Shown: positions 40,554 to 49,774, counted from the stretch's first letter. The stretch is DNA of 64,000 nt from Nesterenkonia lutea (GCF_014873955.1 NZ_JADBED010000001.1:744001-808000), one strand, 5' to 3'. The notes: generated from the sequence alone by a model not told the origin. Numbers and translations: made by a program.

Positions 40554-40624
40554 TCTCGTGGTTCCTCTCGGACGGGGTTCAGGCTGTTGCGGTTCAGCCT
40601 GGGGCGGTTCATGTCGGGCAGGCG

Positions 40625-41308
40625 TCAACTTCGCTCGTGCTGGGCGGTGATGTAGGCATGGCTGCGGCGCAGGTGGATCAGCATGGCGGCGCCGGCGGTC
40701 TCGGGGTCTCCCGAGGCGATGGCCAGGCAGACCTCGCGGTGCTCCCGCGCCGAGGCCTGCAGACGCGCGGGCTCATGCTGGGCGAGCCGCCTGGCGCGCA
40801 CCAGATGGGCTCGCATGCTGCGCAGGGCGTGGCTCAGGTAGGGGTTGGCCGCGGCCTTTGACAGGGCCTCGTCGAGCTCTGCGGTCAGATCGTAATACTG
40901 CGTGTCATCGGGCGCCGCGGCGGGGGAGCCCGCAGAGGCATCTGCGGGGGAGTCCGCAGACACCTGCAGCGTGGACTCGGCCGCGGCGAAGCGATCGGCC
41001 AGCGTCGCGAACCGCTGCGGGTCTCCGCGTTCGGCCGCCAGCCGCGCGGACTGGACCTCCAGGGGCAGCCGCAGCTCGAAGAGAAGGTCCACATCCTCCG
41101 CGGAGATGGAGCTGACCACAGTCCCACGGCCGGCGGCCTGCACAGCGAGGCCGTCGGCGATCAGCCGGGAGAGCGCCTCACGCAGCGGGGTGCGGGAGAG
41201 GCTGAGCCGTTCGGCCTGCTCCACCTCGCCCAACAGGCTGCCTGGCTCCAGTTCACCGTCGAGGATCTCCTGACGGAGTGTCGCATAGGCACGGTCACTG
41301 GCACGCAT
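40625..41308 (-). CDS. GntR-family (FadR/FCD) regulator of propionate genes
   Basis: A 227-residue regulator. The N-terminal winged helix has [18 protein letters not shown] (about 36-53), the GntR signature. The C-terminal FCD helical bundle contains [18 protein letters not shown] and the conserved His/Asp metal-ligand pattern, so it probably senses a carboxylate such as methylcitrate or propionate-derived metabolites. An Ala/Asp/Ser-rich loop interrupts it at about 110-130. ATG 41308 lies 6 nt after TACACT, a -10 that is overlapped by a TGTATACA palindrome, indicating autoregulation. First gene of the prpDBC unit. Confidence 0.9.
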   Translation of the reverse strand: MRASDRAYATLRQEILDGELEPGSLLGEVEQAERLSLSRTPLREALSRLIADGLAVQAAGRGTVVSSISAEDVDLLFELRLPLEVQSARLAAERGDPQRFATLADRFAAAESTLQVSADSPADASAGSPAAAPDDTQYYDLTAELDEALSKAAANPYLSHALRSMRAHLVRARRLAQHEPARLQASAREHREVCLAIASGDPETAGAAMLIHLRRSHAYITAQHERS

Positions 41309-41316
41309 AGCCCCAG

Positions 41317-41324
41317 TGTATACA
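41317..41324. promoter_or_regulatory. TGTATACA operator 1 (over gntR -10)
   Basis: A perfect 8-bp palindrome of the kind bound by FadR-type GntR proteins. It overlaps the gntR -10 TACACT (41315-41320, minus strand), so binding would shut off gntR-prpDBC. Confidence 0.65.
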
Positions 41325-41378
41325 GATCACGCATGAATGCCGAGTAATCTGCAATATCTTCTTCCGATCTGCGTTCTA

Positions 41379-41386
41379 TGTATACA
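41379..41386. promoter_or_regulatory. TGTATACA operator 2 (prpE side)
   Basis: Identical to operator 1 over ten bases (TGTATACAGA) and 62 bp away centre to centre, close to six helical turns. It probably controls prpE and may allow looping with operator 1. Confidence 0.6.
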
Positions 41387-41401
41387 GAGGCCTTTACTTG
41401 A

Positions 41402-41417
41402 TGTGACCCAGGTCATA
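41402..41417. promoter_or_regulatory. Crp/GlxR-like site upstream of prpE
   Basis: TGTGA-N6-TCATA differs by one base from the TGTGA-N6-TCACA consensus. It overlaps a TACGCT hexamer (41416-41421), a possible prpE -10. It may link propionate use to carbon status; inference only. Confidence 0.4.
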
Positions 41418-41465
41418 CGCTGGTGGCAGCGCCTCAGCACACACCCGATGAGCAGGAGCACCACC

Positions 41466-43373
41466 ATGACTTCCCAGACCTACCGTCAGCTGCACGACCG
41501 TTCGCTGCGTCAGCGCGACGAGTTCTGGCTTGAGGCCGCAGCCTCTGTGCATTGGGAGCAGGCGCCGCAGCGAGCCCTGGATGACTCAGCGGCCCCCATC
41601 TACCGCTGGTTCCCCGACGGACGGCTCAATCTCAGCTACAACTGCCTGGACCGACACCTCGAGGCGGGCCGTGGAGAGCAGACCGCGCTGATCTATGACT
41701 CGGCGGTCACCGAGGACTCTCGAAGCTATACCTACGCCGAGCTGACCGATGAGGTGGCACGCTGTGCCGGGATGCTGGCCGGGCTGGGAGTCGGTGCAGG
41801 TGATCGGGTCGTGATCTACCTGCCGATGATCCCGCAGGCACCCATCGCGATGCTGGCCTGCGCCCGACTGGGTGCCGTGCACTCGGTGGTCTTCGGCGGG
41901 TTCGCCGCCCGGGAGCTCGCCTCGCGCATCGACGACGCCGCCCCCGACGTCGTGCTCACGGCCTCTGGCGGCGTCGAGCCCAGCCGGCGGGTGGAATACC
42001 TCCCCACTGTGGCCGAGGCGCTGCGCCTGGCCACCCACAAGGTCAGCAGCGTGGTGGTCCAGCAGCGTGACGGCTTCAGCCACAGCGTGCAGGAGGTTGC
42101 TGATGACTCGCAGGCTCAGTGGCACGACTGGGAGCAGCTCACCGCACAGGCGAGTCCGGCATCGCCGGTCACGGTCAGCGCAACCGATCCGCTCTACATC
42201 CTCTACACCTCCGGGACCACGGGCCGGCCCAAGGGAGTGGTGCGTGATCAGGGCGGCACCGCCGTCGCGCTGAGCTGGTCGATGGAGGCGATCTACGCCG
42301 TCGGACCAGGACAGATCATGCTCACGGCCTCCGATGTGGGCTGGGTGGTGGGCCACTCCTATATCGTCTACGCGCCGCTGCTGGTGGGCGCCGCCACCGT
42401 GCTCTATGAGGGCAAGCCTGTGGGTACCCCCGACGCCGGCGCCTTCTGGCGGATGGTCGAACAGCACCGGATCACGGCCCTGTTCACCGCCCCGACGGCC
42501 CTGCGCGCCATCCGCAAGACGGACCCCGAAGCGGCGCTGGCAGGCGACTATGACCTCTCCTCGCTGGAGCACCTCTTCGTGGCGGGGGAGAGGCTGGACC
42601 CGGCCACCCAGCGCTGGATCGGGGACGCGCTGCAGGTCCCGGTCATCGACAACTGGTGGCAGACCGAGACCGGCTGGCCGATCGCCGCGAACCCGGTGGG
42701 CCTGGACCCGCTGCCGGTCAAAGAGGGCTCCGCCACGCTGCCCATGGTCGGCTATGACGTGTCCATCCTGGGTCCCGCCGGAGAGGAGCTCCGCGCAGGC
42801 CAGGAGGGCAACATCGCGCTGCGCCTGCCCATGCCACCCGGCACCCTGCCCACGCTGTGGGGCGATGACCAGCGCTTCATCGACTCCTATCTCTCCGCCT
42901 TCCCCGGCTTCTACGCCACGGGGGACTCCGGCTATCTCGATGAGGACGGCTACCTCTTCGTCATGGGCCGCACCGATGACGTGATCAACGTGTCCGGCCA
43001 CCGGCTCTCGGCCGGAGCCATCGAGGCGGTGATCGCCTCCCACCCGGCCGTGGCAGAATGCGCCGTCATCGGGCTGGCCGATGAGCTCAAGGGCCAGCGC
43101 GCCTCTGGCTTCGTGGTGCTCAAGGCAGGCAGGGAGGACGACGCCGAGACCCTGCGCGCCGAACTGACCGACCTCGTGCGTCGGATGATCGGGCCCGTGG
43201 CCGACTTCAAGAGCGTCTCCGTGGTCTCGGCCCTGCCCAAGACCCGTTCGGGCAAGATCCTGCGCAAGACCATGCGGCAGATCGCCGACGGCGAGCAGCC
43301 CCGCATCCCGTCGACCATCGAGGACGCCTCGGTGCTCGATGACCTGACACCGGTGCTGCGCCCGCAGCGATAG
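41466..43373 (+). CDS. prpE: Propionyl-CoA synthetase
   Basis: A 635-residue AMP-forming acyl-CoA synthetase. YTSGTTGRPKGVV (about 244-256) is the AMP-binding loop, WWQTETGWPI (about 397-406) the adenine-binding motif, GYLDEDGYLFVMGRTDDVI the hinge region, and PKTRSGKILRK (about 593-603) carries the catalytic, acetylatable Lys. ATG 41466 has AGGAG (41454-41458) 7 nt upstream, which decides against longer starts. It faces away from gntR-prpDBC with shared control region, completing conversion of propionate to pyruvate and succinate. An acetyl-CoA synthetase role is possible but less likely. Confidence 0.93.
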   Translation: MTSQTYRQLHDRSLRQRDEFWLEAAASVHWEQAPQRALDDSAAPIYRWFPDGRLNLSYNCLDRHLEAGRGEQTALIYDSAVTEDSRSYTYAELTDEVARCAGMLAGLGVGAGDRVVIYLPMIPQAPIAMLACARLGAVHSVVFGGFAARELASRIDDAAPDVVLTASGGVEPSRRVEYLPTVAEALRLATHKVSSVVVQQRDGFSHSVQEVADDSQAQWHDWEQLTAQASPASPVTVSATDPLYILYTSGTTGRPKGVVRDQGGTAVALSWSMEAIYAVGPGQIMLTASDVGWVVGHSYIVYAPLLVGAATVLYEGKPVGTPDAGAFWRMVEQHRITALFTAPTALRAIRKTDPEAALAGDYDLSSLEHLFVAGERLDPATQRWIGDALQVPVIDNWWQTETGWPIAANPVGLDPLPVKEGSATLPMVGYDVSILGPAGEELRAGQEGNIALRLPMPPGTLPTLWGDDQRFIDSYLSAFPGFYATGDSGYLDEDGYLFVMGRTDDVINVSGHRLSAGAIEAVIASHPAVAECAVIGLADELKGQRASGFVVLKAGREDDAETLRAELTDLVRRMIGPVADFKSVSVVSALPKTRSGKILRKTMRQIADGEQPRIPSTIEDASVLDDLTPVLRPQR

Positions 43374-43523
43374 CAGACTGTGCCCGTGAGGGCAGGACGC
43401 TGCGGCCCCGGGGGCAGGCGGCCGCGCCCGCGAGGGTAGGCTGTTCGCGGCGTCGCCGGACTGCGCGCCGGTCGAGGCCCCGGGCGCAGCCGCGTCCGTG
43501 GGCCGGGGAACGAGGGGGAGAGC

Positions 43524-44189
43524 ATGGACGTCCTGCTGCTGGCCGTGGAGCTGATCGGCACCTTCGCCTTCGCCGTCTCCGGGGCGCTGCTGGCCGCGCG
43601 CAAAGGCTTCGACGTGGTCGGCTCGGTGCTGCTGTCCTCCATGGCGGGGCTGGGCGGCGGCGTGGCGCGCGATGTGCTGATCGGCTATGGCCCGCCGCTG
43701 GCGCTGCAGAACCCGATCTACCTCGCGCCGGTGCTGCTGGCCGTGGTGCTGGTGCTCACCGGACTGCTGCACGAGACCCGACTGCGCCGCACGCTGCTGG
43801 TCTTCGACGCCGTCGGGCTCTCGCTGTTCTGCCTCACCGGCACCGTCATCGCCTGGGAGGCAGGACTCACCGAACTCGCCTGCGTCCTGCTGGGCATCAC
43901 CACCGCCGTGGGCGGAGGCGCGATGCGCGACGTCGTGGCCAACGAGACCCCGCAGATCTTCAACCCGCGCGGGGTCTACGCCGTGCCCGCCATGCTCGGG
44001 GCGGTGTTGGCCGTGACCGCGCTGAGCCTGGAGCTGTCGCTGCTCTGGGCCGGGCCCGGCATCGCTCTGGTGGTCTTCACGCTGCGCATGATCTCGCTGC
44101 GACTCGGCTGGCGGGTGCCGCTGGCCGGACGCACTTTCCGCGACTCCGGTGCCGACTCAGCCCGCGGCGCAGGCTCGGAGACCGAGTGA
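43524..44189 (+). CDS. TRIC-type cation channel family membrane protein (UPF0126)
   Basis: A 221-residue inner-membrane protein with about seven hydrophobic segments in two repeats. Each repeat holds a GGG-x2-RD motif: GLGGGVARDVLIG (about 47-59) and AVGGGAMRDVVANE (about 131-144), which mark the TRIC pore fold. Bacterial members conduct monovalent cations; the physiological role is uncertain. It stands between prpE and parA, preceded by 150 nt of GC-rich sequence with no visible gene. GAGGGGGAG supplies the ribosome site. Confidence 0.88.
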   Translation: MDVLLLAVELIGTFAFAVSGALLAARKGFDVVGSVLLSSMAGLGGGVARDVLIGYGPPLALQNPIYLAPVLLAVVLVLTGLLHETRLRRTLLVFDAVGLSLFCLTGTVIAWEAGLTELACVLLGITTAVGGGAMRDVVANETPQIFNPRGVYAVPAMLGAVLAVTALSLELSLLWAGPGIALVVFTLRMISLRLGWRVPLAGRTFRDSGADSARGAGSETE

Positions 44190-44299
44190 CACGGGCACCG
44201 CGCCAACCTTCCAGCGCTACTTGCTCCCCACCTTGCCTGCCGCGTGAGTCGGGGTAACCTGGACAAGTTGTTGTCCGCTTCAGGAAGTCGAGGGATCAC

Positions 44300-45241
44300 G
44301 TGAGCGAGCCGGGTGCCCGGACGGGCGAAACGCCTGACCGGGAAGCGAGCGAGTCGAGCAGCGCGCAGCCGACCGAGCTCTTCACCATCCACGGTGACGC
44401 GATCATGGGCCCGACGGGCCGTCCCAAGCACGAGTTCGCCGATCCCGCGCCGCTGAGCAGCCACGGCCCCGCCCGAGTGATCGCCATGGTCAACCAGAAG
44501 GGCGGGGTGGGCAAGACCACGTCCTCGATCAACATGGGCGCAGCGCTCGCCGAATACGGTCGCCGCGTGCTGATGGTGGACTTCGACCCCCAGGGCGCCC
44601 TCTCCGCAGGGTTCGGCACGAGCCCCCATGAGCTGGAGACCACGGTCTACAACGTGCTCATGGAGCGCGAGGTCAAGACCCGCGACGCGATCGTCTCGAC
44701 CCACGTGGAGAACGTGGACCTGCTCCCGGCCAACATCGACCTCTCCGCCGCCGAGGTCCAGCTCGTCAACGAGGTGGCCCGCGAACAGGTCCTGGACCGG
44801 GCGCTGCGCCAGGTGCGCAATGACTACGACGTCATCATCATCGACTGCCAGCCCTCCCTGGGACTGCTCACGGTCAACGCGCTCACCGCCGCCCACGGTG
44901 TCCTCATCCCGCTGGAGGCCGAGTATTTCGCGCTGCGCGCCGTGGCGCTGCTGGTGGACACGATCGAGAAGGTCCAGGACCGGCTCAATCCCGACCTGGA
45001 GATCGACGGCGTGCTGGTCACCATGGTGGACCTGCGCACCCTGCACGCCCGGGAGGTCATCGCCCGCATCGTCGAAGCCTTCGGGGACAAGGTCTTCGAG
45101 ACCGTGATCAAGCGCTCGGTGAAGTTCCCCGATGCGACGGTCGCCGCCGAGCCCATCACCGCCTACGCCCATAAGCACGAGGGGGCCAAGGCGTACCGCC
45201 AGCTGGCCCGCGAGCTGATCCTCCGAGGTGGTTCGCCTTAG
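44300..45241 (+). CDS. Chromosome partitioning ATPase, ParA/Soj family
   Basis: A 313-residue deviant Walker ATPase. NQKGGVGKTTSSINM (about 70-84) is the deviant Walker A with the signature Lys, and LMVDFDPQGALS (about 93-104) is the switch region. An acidic N-terminal extension of about 60 residues precedes the core. No ParB follows; instead scpA starts on the last base of its stop, so this is the orphan ParA commonly fused in operon with scpAB. GTG 44300 is used; TAACCT near 44253 may be its -10. Confidence 0.88.
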   Translation: MSEPGARTGETPDREASESSSAQPTELFTIHGDAIMGPTGRPKHEFADPAPLSSHGPARVIAMVNQKGGVGKTTSSINMGAALAEYGRRVLMVDFDPQGALSAGFGTSPHELETTVYNVLMEREVKTRDAIVSTHVENVDLLPANIDLSAAEVQLVNEVAREQVLDRALRQVRNDYDVIIIDCQPSLGLLTVNALTAAHGVLIPLEAEYFALRAVALLVDTIEKVQDRLNPDLEIDGVLVTMVDLRTLHAREVIARIVEAFGDKVFETVIKRSVKFPDATVAAEPITAYAHKHEGAKAYRQLARELILRGGSP

Positions 45242-46290
45242 TGGCGGACCCGGACTCGGTCGAGGTTCCCGCGCCGGAGCCAGCCCCCGCGCGAGAGACC
45301 GACGCCGCGCAGGGGGCGTTCACCGTGTCCCTGGCCAACTTCGACGGCCCCTTCGACCTGCTGCTGGGACTCATCGCCAAGCGCGAGATGGACGTCACCG
45401 CCGTGGCGCTCTCCGCGGTCACCGACGAGTTTCTCAGCTATGTGCGAGGACTCTCCCATCATCGGGCGCTGGACGAGTCCTCGAACTTCATCCTGATCGC
45501 CGCCACCCTGCTGGACCTCAAGGCCGCGCAGCTGCTTCCCGGCGGAGAGATCGAGTCCGAGGAGGACTTCGCCGCCCTGGAGGCACGCGATCTGCTCTTC
45601 GCCCGGCTGCTGCAGTACCGCGCGTTCAAGCACATCGCCGGGCACATCGCCGAGCAGATCCAACAGCACGCTGATCGGTTCCCCAGGCAGCCCGGCGTCC
45701 ACCCGGGGCTGAGCGACCTGCTGCCGGAGCTGGTCTTCAAGACCACCCCCGAGGACCTCAGGGCCATCGCCGAGCGAGCCTTCGCCCGTCCCGCCATGGA
45801 GCCGGACCACATCAGGTTCGAACACCTCCATGCCCAGAGCGTGGACATCGCTGAGGAGATGGCGGTGATGACCCGGATGCTGCGGGAGGCGGGGGCCGTC
45901 AGCTTCACCGAACTCATCCAAGGGGCGCAGAGCCGACTCGTCGTCGTCGTCCGCTTCCTCGGGCTGCTCGAGCTCTACCGCGACCGGGACGTGGCCTTCG
46001 AACAACAGGCACCCCTGGGCGAGCTCACGGTCACCTGGTCCGGGCCCGCGGCGGGAGAGATTCCGGCCATGGAGCGCGCAGCCGCGGAATGGGAGGCGGG
46101 GGAGACCCGCGTGCCGCCGGCCGACGCGCAGTCGAACCCTGAGCCGAACCCTGACCCGAATCATGAGTCGAGCCATGAGCCGCAGCATGAGTTGAGCCGT
46201 GAGCCGAATCATGAGTTGAGCCGTGAGCCGCAGATCCCGGGGCCCGCGCACCCCGACACGCCTACGAAGGAGCGCAGCAGCGATGACTGA
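45241..46290 (+). CDS. scpA: Segregation and condensation protein A (kleisin)
   Basis: A 349-residue kleisin that bridges the SMC heads. The N-terminal SMC-neck-binding part contains NFDGPFDLLLGLIAKREMDV (about 33-52) and the C-terminal winged helix lies at about 225-270. Normal actinobacterial ScpA ends near residue 280. Here residues 299-330 are eight tandem tetrapeptides of N/S/Q-P/H/R-E/D-P/S/L type, coded by a 12-bp repeat (46135-46230). GTG 45241 overlaps the parA stop by one base; scpB starts 8 nt before its end. Confidence 0.92.
   Translation: MADPDSVEVPAPEPAPARETDAAQGAFTVSLANFDGPFDLLLGLIAKREMDVTAVALSAVTDEFLSYVRGLSHHRALDESSNFILIAATLLDLKAAQLLPGGEIESEEDFAALEARDLLFARLLQYRAFKHIAGHIAEQIQQHADRFPRQPGVHPGLSDLLPELVFKTTPEDLRAIAERAFARPAMEPDHIRFEHLHAQSVDIAEEMAVMTRMLREAGAVSFTELIQGAQSRLVVVVRFLGLLELYRDRDVAFEQQAPLGELTVTWSGPAAGEIPAMERAAAEWEAGETRVPPADAQSNPEPNPDPNHESSHEPQHELSREPNHELSREPQIPGPAHPDTPTKERSSDD
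46135..46230 (+). repeat. 12-bp tandem coding repeat in scpA tail
   Basis: Eight imperfect 12-bp units in frame; units 5-6 and 7-8 form a nearly exact 24-bp duplication. Each unit encodes a tetrapeptide centred on His/Arg/Pro-Glu. Confidence 0.85.
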
Positions 46291-46858
46291 ATCGATCAGC
46301 GAGGACCTTCTCGCCGCTGCGGAGGCGGTGCTGATGATCACCGAGGAGCCCGTGCCGGCCGCCGAGCTCGCCGTGGCCCTGGAGATCCCCGAGCATCAGG
46401 TGATCGCCGTGCTCGACGCGCTGCGCCTGGACATCGACGGGATCACCGAGGGCTCGCGCCGGCGCGGCTACGAGCTGCGGGAGATCGCCGGCGGATACCG
46501 CTACTACTCCCGGGCGGACTACGCCGAGCAGGTCTCCGCCTTCGTCCTGGGGGGAGCGACCACCCGGCTCTCCCAGGCCGCGCTGGAGACCCTCGCCGTG
46601 ATCGCCTACCGGCAGCCCGTGGCCCGCTCTCAGGTGGCCGCGATCCGTGGGGTCAACGTGGACGGGGTGGTCCGGACCCTGGTCCATCGGGGACTCGTGG
46701 ACACCGCGGGGACCGATCCGCTGACCGGCGCCACGCTCTACACGACCACCGCGGACCTGCTGGAACGGCTGGGGATCAACTCGGTGCAGGAGCTGCCCCA
46801 GCTGTCCCCGCACCTGCCGGGGATCGAAGCCGCGGGAGAGCTGGGCGAGGAAGGCTGA
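46283..46858 (+). CDS. scpB: Segregation and condensation protein B
   Basis: A 191-residue protein with two winged-helix domains (about 8-85 and 90-170) that dimerises and wraps ScpA in the SMC complex. Recognisable blocks are LLAAAEAVLMITEEPV near the start and TLAVIAYRQPVARSQVAAIRG (about 103-123; the central IAYRQP is characteristic). ATG 46283 follows AAGGAG (46267-46272) and overlaps scpA by 8 nt. Confidence 0.94.
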   Translation: MTESISEDLLAAAEAVLMITEEPVPAAELAVALEIPEHQVIAVLDALRLDIDGITEGSRRRGYELREIAGGYRYYSRADYAEQVSAFVLGGATTRLSQAALETLAVIAYRQPVARSQVAAIRGVNVDGVVRTLVHRGLVDTAGTDPLTGATLYTTTADLLERLGINSVQELPQLSPHLPGIEAAGELGEEG

Positions 46859-46898
46859 GCGGCCGCGGAGAGTGGACCGGAGGATTGGACACTCCCGA

Positions 46899-46904
46899 TA
46901 GAAT
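46899..46904 (+). promoter_or_regulatory. Internal leaderless promoter before the pseudouridine synthase gene
   Basis: TAGAAT ends 7 nt before ATG 46912, so rRNA-modification and downstream genes can be transcribed separately from parA-scpAB. No good -35 at the right spacing was seen. Confidence 0.5.
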
Positions 46905-46911
46905 GGAGACC

Positions 46912-47874
46912 ATGAATTCTTCGGGCACCGACCGCCATGCGGACAGTTCGCAGCGGCGAGAGCCCCGAGCTGCCCGGGCCGCGCGCACCCCGAAGGCCGG
47001 CCAGTCGGGCGGACCCTTCTCCTCAGAGGATCCCCAACGGATGATCTCCACGGGCACAGGCCGCGCCAAGCCCCGCCGTGACGAGGCCGAGGAGAACTTC
47101 ACCGCCGTGCATGACCCTGAGGGGATCCGGCTGCAGAAGGTCCTGGCCCAGGCCGGGGTCGCCTCCCGTCGGGTCTGTGAGGCACTGATCTCCGAGGGAC
47201 GAGTGGCCGTGGACGGCAAGGTCGTCATCGAGCCCGGCATCCGGGTGACGCCGGACCAGGTCACCATCCACGTGGACGGAGTGCGCGTCAGCCTCGCCGT
47301 GGAGCACCAGTACGTGATGTTCAACAAGCCCGCCGGTGTGGTCACCACGATGTCAGATCCCCAGGGCAGGCCCTCCATCAATGACTTCCTCACCGAGGAC
47401 ATGATCGCCGCCCGGCTCTTCCACGTGGGTCGCCTCGACGCCGAGACCGAGGGTCTGCTGCTGCTCACCAACGACGGCGAGCTCACCAACCGGCTCACCC
47501 ACCCCTCCTACGAGGTCCCCAAGACCTATGTGGTCGAAGTCGCCGGCCCGGTGACCAAGGCCGTGGGCAAGACCCTGCGCGCCGGCATCGAGCTCGAGGA
47601 CGGACCCATCGCAGTGGACGACTACCGGCACCTGGGCAGCGACGGCAGCCGCACCATGCTGCAGGTCACGCTGCACTCGGGGCGCAACCGGATCGTCCGG
47701 CGCATCTTCGATCACGTGGGCCACCCCGTGCTGCGCCTGGTGCGCACCGGCATCGGAGAGCTCACCATCGGAGACCAGCAGCAGGGCACCGTCCGCGAGC
47801 TCGGCCGCTTCGAACTCGGCCACCTGCTGGACCTGACCAGCAGCGACCCCGGCGCCGGGGGAGAACCACGATGA
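46912..47874 (+). CDS. rRNA pseudouridine synthase, RsuA/RluB family
   Basis: A 320-residue enzyme. A basic disordered N-terminus (1-65) precedes an S4 domain (IRLQKVLAQAGVASRRVCEA, about 74-93) and the catalytic domain with GRLDAETEGLLLLTNDG (about 172-188), where the Asp is the nucleophile. RluB-type modification of 23S helix 89 is likely given its position beside scpAB; RsuA activity cannot be excluded. Start chosen by the TAGAAT promoter, which rules out ATG 46903. tyrA overlaps its end by 4 nt. Confidence 0.9.
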   Translation: MNSSGTDRHADSSQRREPRAARAARTPKAGQSGGPFSSEDPQRMISTGTGRAKPRRDEAEENFTAVHDPEGIRLQKVLAQAGVASRRVCEALISEGRVAVDGKVVIEPGIRVTPDQVTIHVDGVRVSLAVEHQYVMFNKPAGVVTTMSDPQGRPSINDFLTEDMIAARLFHVGRLDAETEGLLLLTNDGELTNRLTHPSYEVPKTYVVEVAGPVTKAVGKTLRAGIELEDGPIAVDDYRHLGSDGSRTMLQVTLHSGRNRIVRRIFDHVGHPVLRLVRTGIGELTIGDQQQGTVRELGRFELGHLLDLTSSDPGAGGEPR

Positions 47875-49058
47875 ATCTGCTCAAGGCACCACCGGCCAGC
47901 GTGCGCCGCACCCCCACCGTGCTCATCCGCGGCACCGGGCTGCTGGGCACCAGCATCGGCCTGGGTCTGCGCGCCGACGGCCACGAGGTCCTGCTCTCTG
48001 ACCCCTCCGCCACCGCCGAGTCCATCGCCGCTGACATCGGTGCGGGCAGGATCCTGGACGCCGTCGATCAGGCCGACACCGGGCCGGGCGGGCCCGCTGT
48101 GCCCGAGATCGTGATCGTCGCGGCACCGCCCGAGGCCACTGCGGCGGAGGTCTCCGCCGCGCTGCTGCGGTTCCCGGACGCCGTCGTGCTGGACATCGCC
48201 TCCACCAAGGCGGAGATCCTGCAGCTGCTGCTGGCCCAGGTTCGGGACGAGGACGCTGCCCTGACCGAGGCCGATCTGCGCCGGTATGTGGGCACCCACC
48301 CCATGGCCGGCCGGGAGAAGTCCGGTCCCGTCGCCGCACGCGGTGAGCTCTTCACCTCGATGCCCTGGGTGGTGTGCCCCGCCGTGGATCCCGCCACCGG
48401 CGTCCAGCTCTCGGCCCCCGAGGCGGTGGCCTGGGCCGAGGAGGTCGGGCGCCGGCTCGGAGCCACGGTGCACCATATGGACCCCGCCCGCCACGACGAA
48501 TCCGTGGCGCTGATCTCCCACCTGCCGCAGATCGCCGCCTCGCTGGTGGCCTCACGGCTGCAGCAGGCACCCACCTCTGCGCTGGCGCTCGCGGGCAACG
48601 GACTGCGCGACGTCACCCGCATCGCGGCCTCCGATCCGGGCCTCTGGGTGCAGATCCTCTCCTCCAACGCCGCCCCGGTGGTGGAGATCCTCTACGGACT
48701 GCGGCAGGATGTGGAACGGCTGATCAGCACGCTGGAGGACCCGCGGGCCCCCGGCAGGCAGGCGGACATCGCGCAGCTGATCGCGGAGGGCAACTCCGGA
48801 GTGGCGCGCGTGCCCGGCAAGCACGGAGCGCCGCCGCAGTCCTTCGCGGTGCTCACCGTCATCGTCGATGACCGGCCCGGACAGATCGCCGCAGTGCTCA
48901 ACGACGTGGCACGCGTCGGAGTCAACGTGGAAGACATGCGCATGGAGCACTCCGCCGGCCACCAGGTCGGCATGGTGGAGCTCTCCGTGCTGCCCGGACG
49001 GCGAGACGAGCTCGCCGCAGCGATGACAGATCTTGGATGGAAGGTAGTGCTCTCGTGA
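47871..49058 (+). CDS. tyrA: Prephenate dehydrogenase with C-terminal ACT domain
   Basis: A 395-residue enzyme of tyrosine synthesis. The Rossmann motif is RGTGLLGTSIGLGLR (about 20-34), THPMAGREKSGP (about 142-153) contains the catalytic His region, and HLPQIAASLVASRL is the dimer helix. A C-terminal ACT domain (about 325-395, starting SFAVLTVIVDDRPGQIA) probably senses tyrosine. It overlaps the pseudouridine synthase by ATGA and cmk by GTGA, a coupled run. Confidence 0.93.
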   Translation: MNLLKAPPASVRRTPTVLIRGTGLLGTSIGLGLRADGHEVLLSDPSATAESIAADIGAGRILDAVDQADTGPGGPAVPEIVIVAAPPEATAAEVSAALLRFPDAVVLDIASTKAEILQLLLAQVRDEDAALTEADLRRYVGTHPMAGREKSGPVAARGELFTSMPWVVCPAVDPATGVQLSAPEAVAWAEEVGRRLGATVHHMDPARHDESVALISHLPQIAASLVASRLQQAPTSALALAGNGLRDVTRIAASDPGLWVQILSSNAAPVVEILYGLRQDVERLISTLEDPRAPGRQADIAQLIAEGNSGVARVPGKHGAPPQSFAVLTVIVDDRPGQIAAVLNDVARVGVNVEDMRMEHSAGHQVGMVELSVLPGRRDELAAAMTDLGWKVVLS

Positions 49059-49774
49059 GTGATGGACAGCGGCTGATCATTGCGGTGGACGGACCCTCGG
49101 GCTCGGGGAAGTCCAGCGTCTGCCGCGCCGTGGCGACCCAGCTCGGCGCCGCCTACCTGGACACCGGGGCGATGTACCGCGCCGCCACCTGGTACTGCCT
49201 GGCCCAGGGCGTGGACCTCGACGACGAGCAGGCCGTAGCCGTCGCCGTCGAAGAGGTGCCGCTGAAGATCTCCACCGACCCGGAGCACCAGGTCATCATG
49301 GTGGGCTCCGTCGACGTCACCGACGCCGTCCGCGAGACCCGGATCTCGGAGCGCGTCTCCGAGGTCGCCACCAACCGCGCCGCCCGTGCGCTGCTGGTCG
49401 CCGCGCAGCGACGGATCATCGACGACTCCGGCTTCATCGTCGCCGAGGGACGGGACATCACCACCGTGGTGGCCCCCGATGCGCAGGTGCGCGTGCTGCT
49501 CACCGCCTCCGCCGAGGCCCGGCTGCGCCGCCGCGGCCTCCAGCTCGGCGGCACCGAGACCGCCGAGGCGCTGCGACGCCAGGTGATCGATCGTGACACC
49601 CGCGACTCCACCGCATCCAATTTCACCGAGGCCGCCGACGGCGTCGCCGTGCTGGACTCCTCGGATCTGACCTTTCAGGAGACCGTGGACACGCTGACCC
49701 AGCGCGTGCACGCAGTCTCTGCCGAACCACTCTCGACCCCATCTGCAGGAGCATCCCGTGGCGAATCACGCTGA
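49055..49774 (+). CDS. cmk: Cytidylate kinase
   Basis: A 239-residue nucleoside monophosphate kinase for CMP/dCMP. The P-loop is [11 protein letters not shown] (about 12-22), [10 protein letters not shown] (about 36-45) binds the base, and EGRDITTVV (about 131-139) is the conserved GRD block. GTG 49055 overlaps the tyrA stop; an ATG six codons earlier is possible but lies inside tyrA. The der gene begins 17 nt before its end. Confidence 0.93.
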   Translation: MSDGQRLIIAVDGPSGSGKSSVCRAVATQLGAAYLDTGAMYRAATWYCLAQGVDLDDEQAVAVAVEEVPLKISTDPEHQVIMVGSVDVTDAVRETRISERVSEVATNRAARALLVAAQRRIIDDSGFIVAEGRDITTVVAPDAQVRVLLTASAEARLRRRGLQLGGTETAEALRRQVIDRDTRDSTASNFTEAADGVAVLDSSDLTFQETVDTLTQRVHAVSAEPLSTPSAGASRGESR

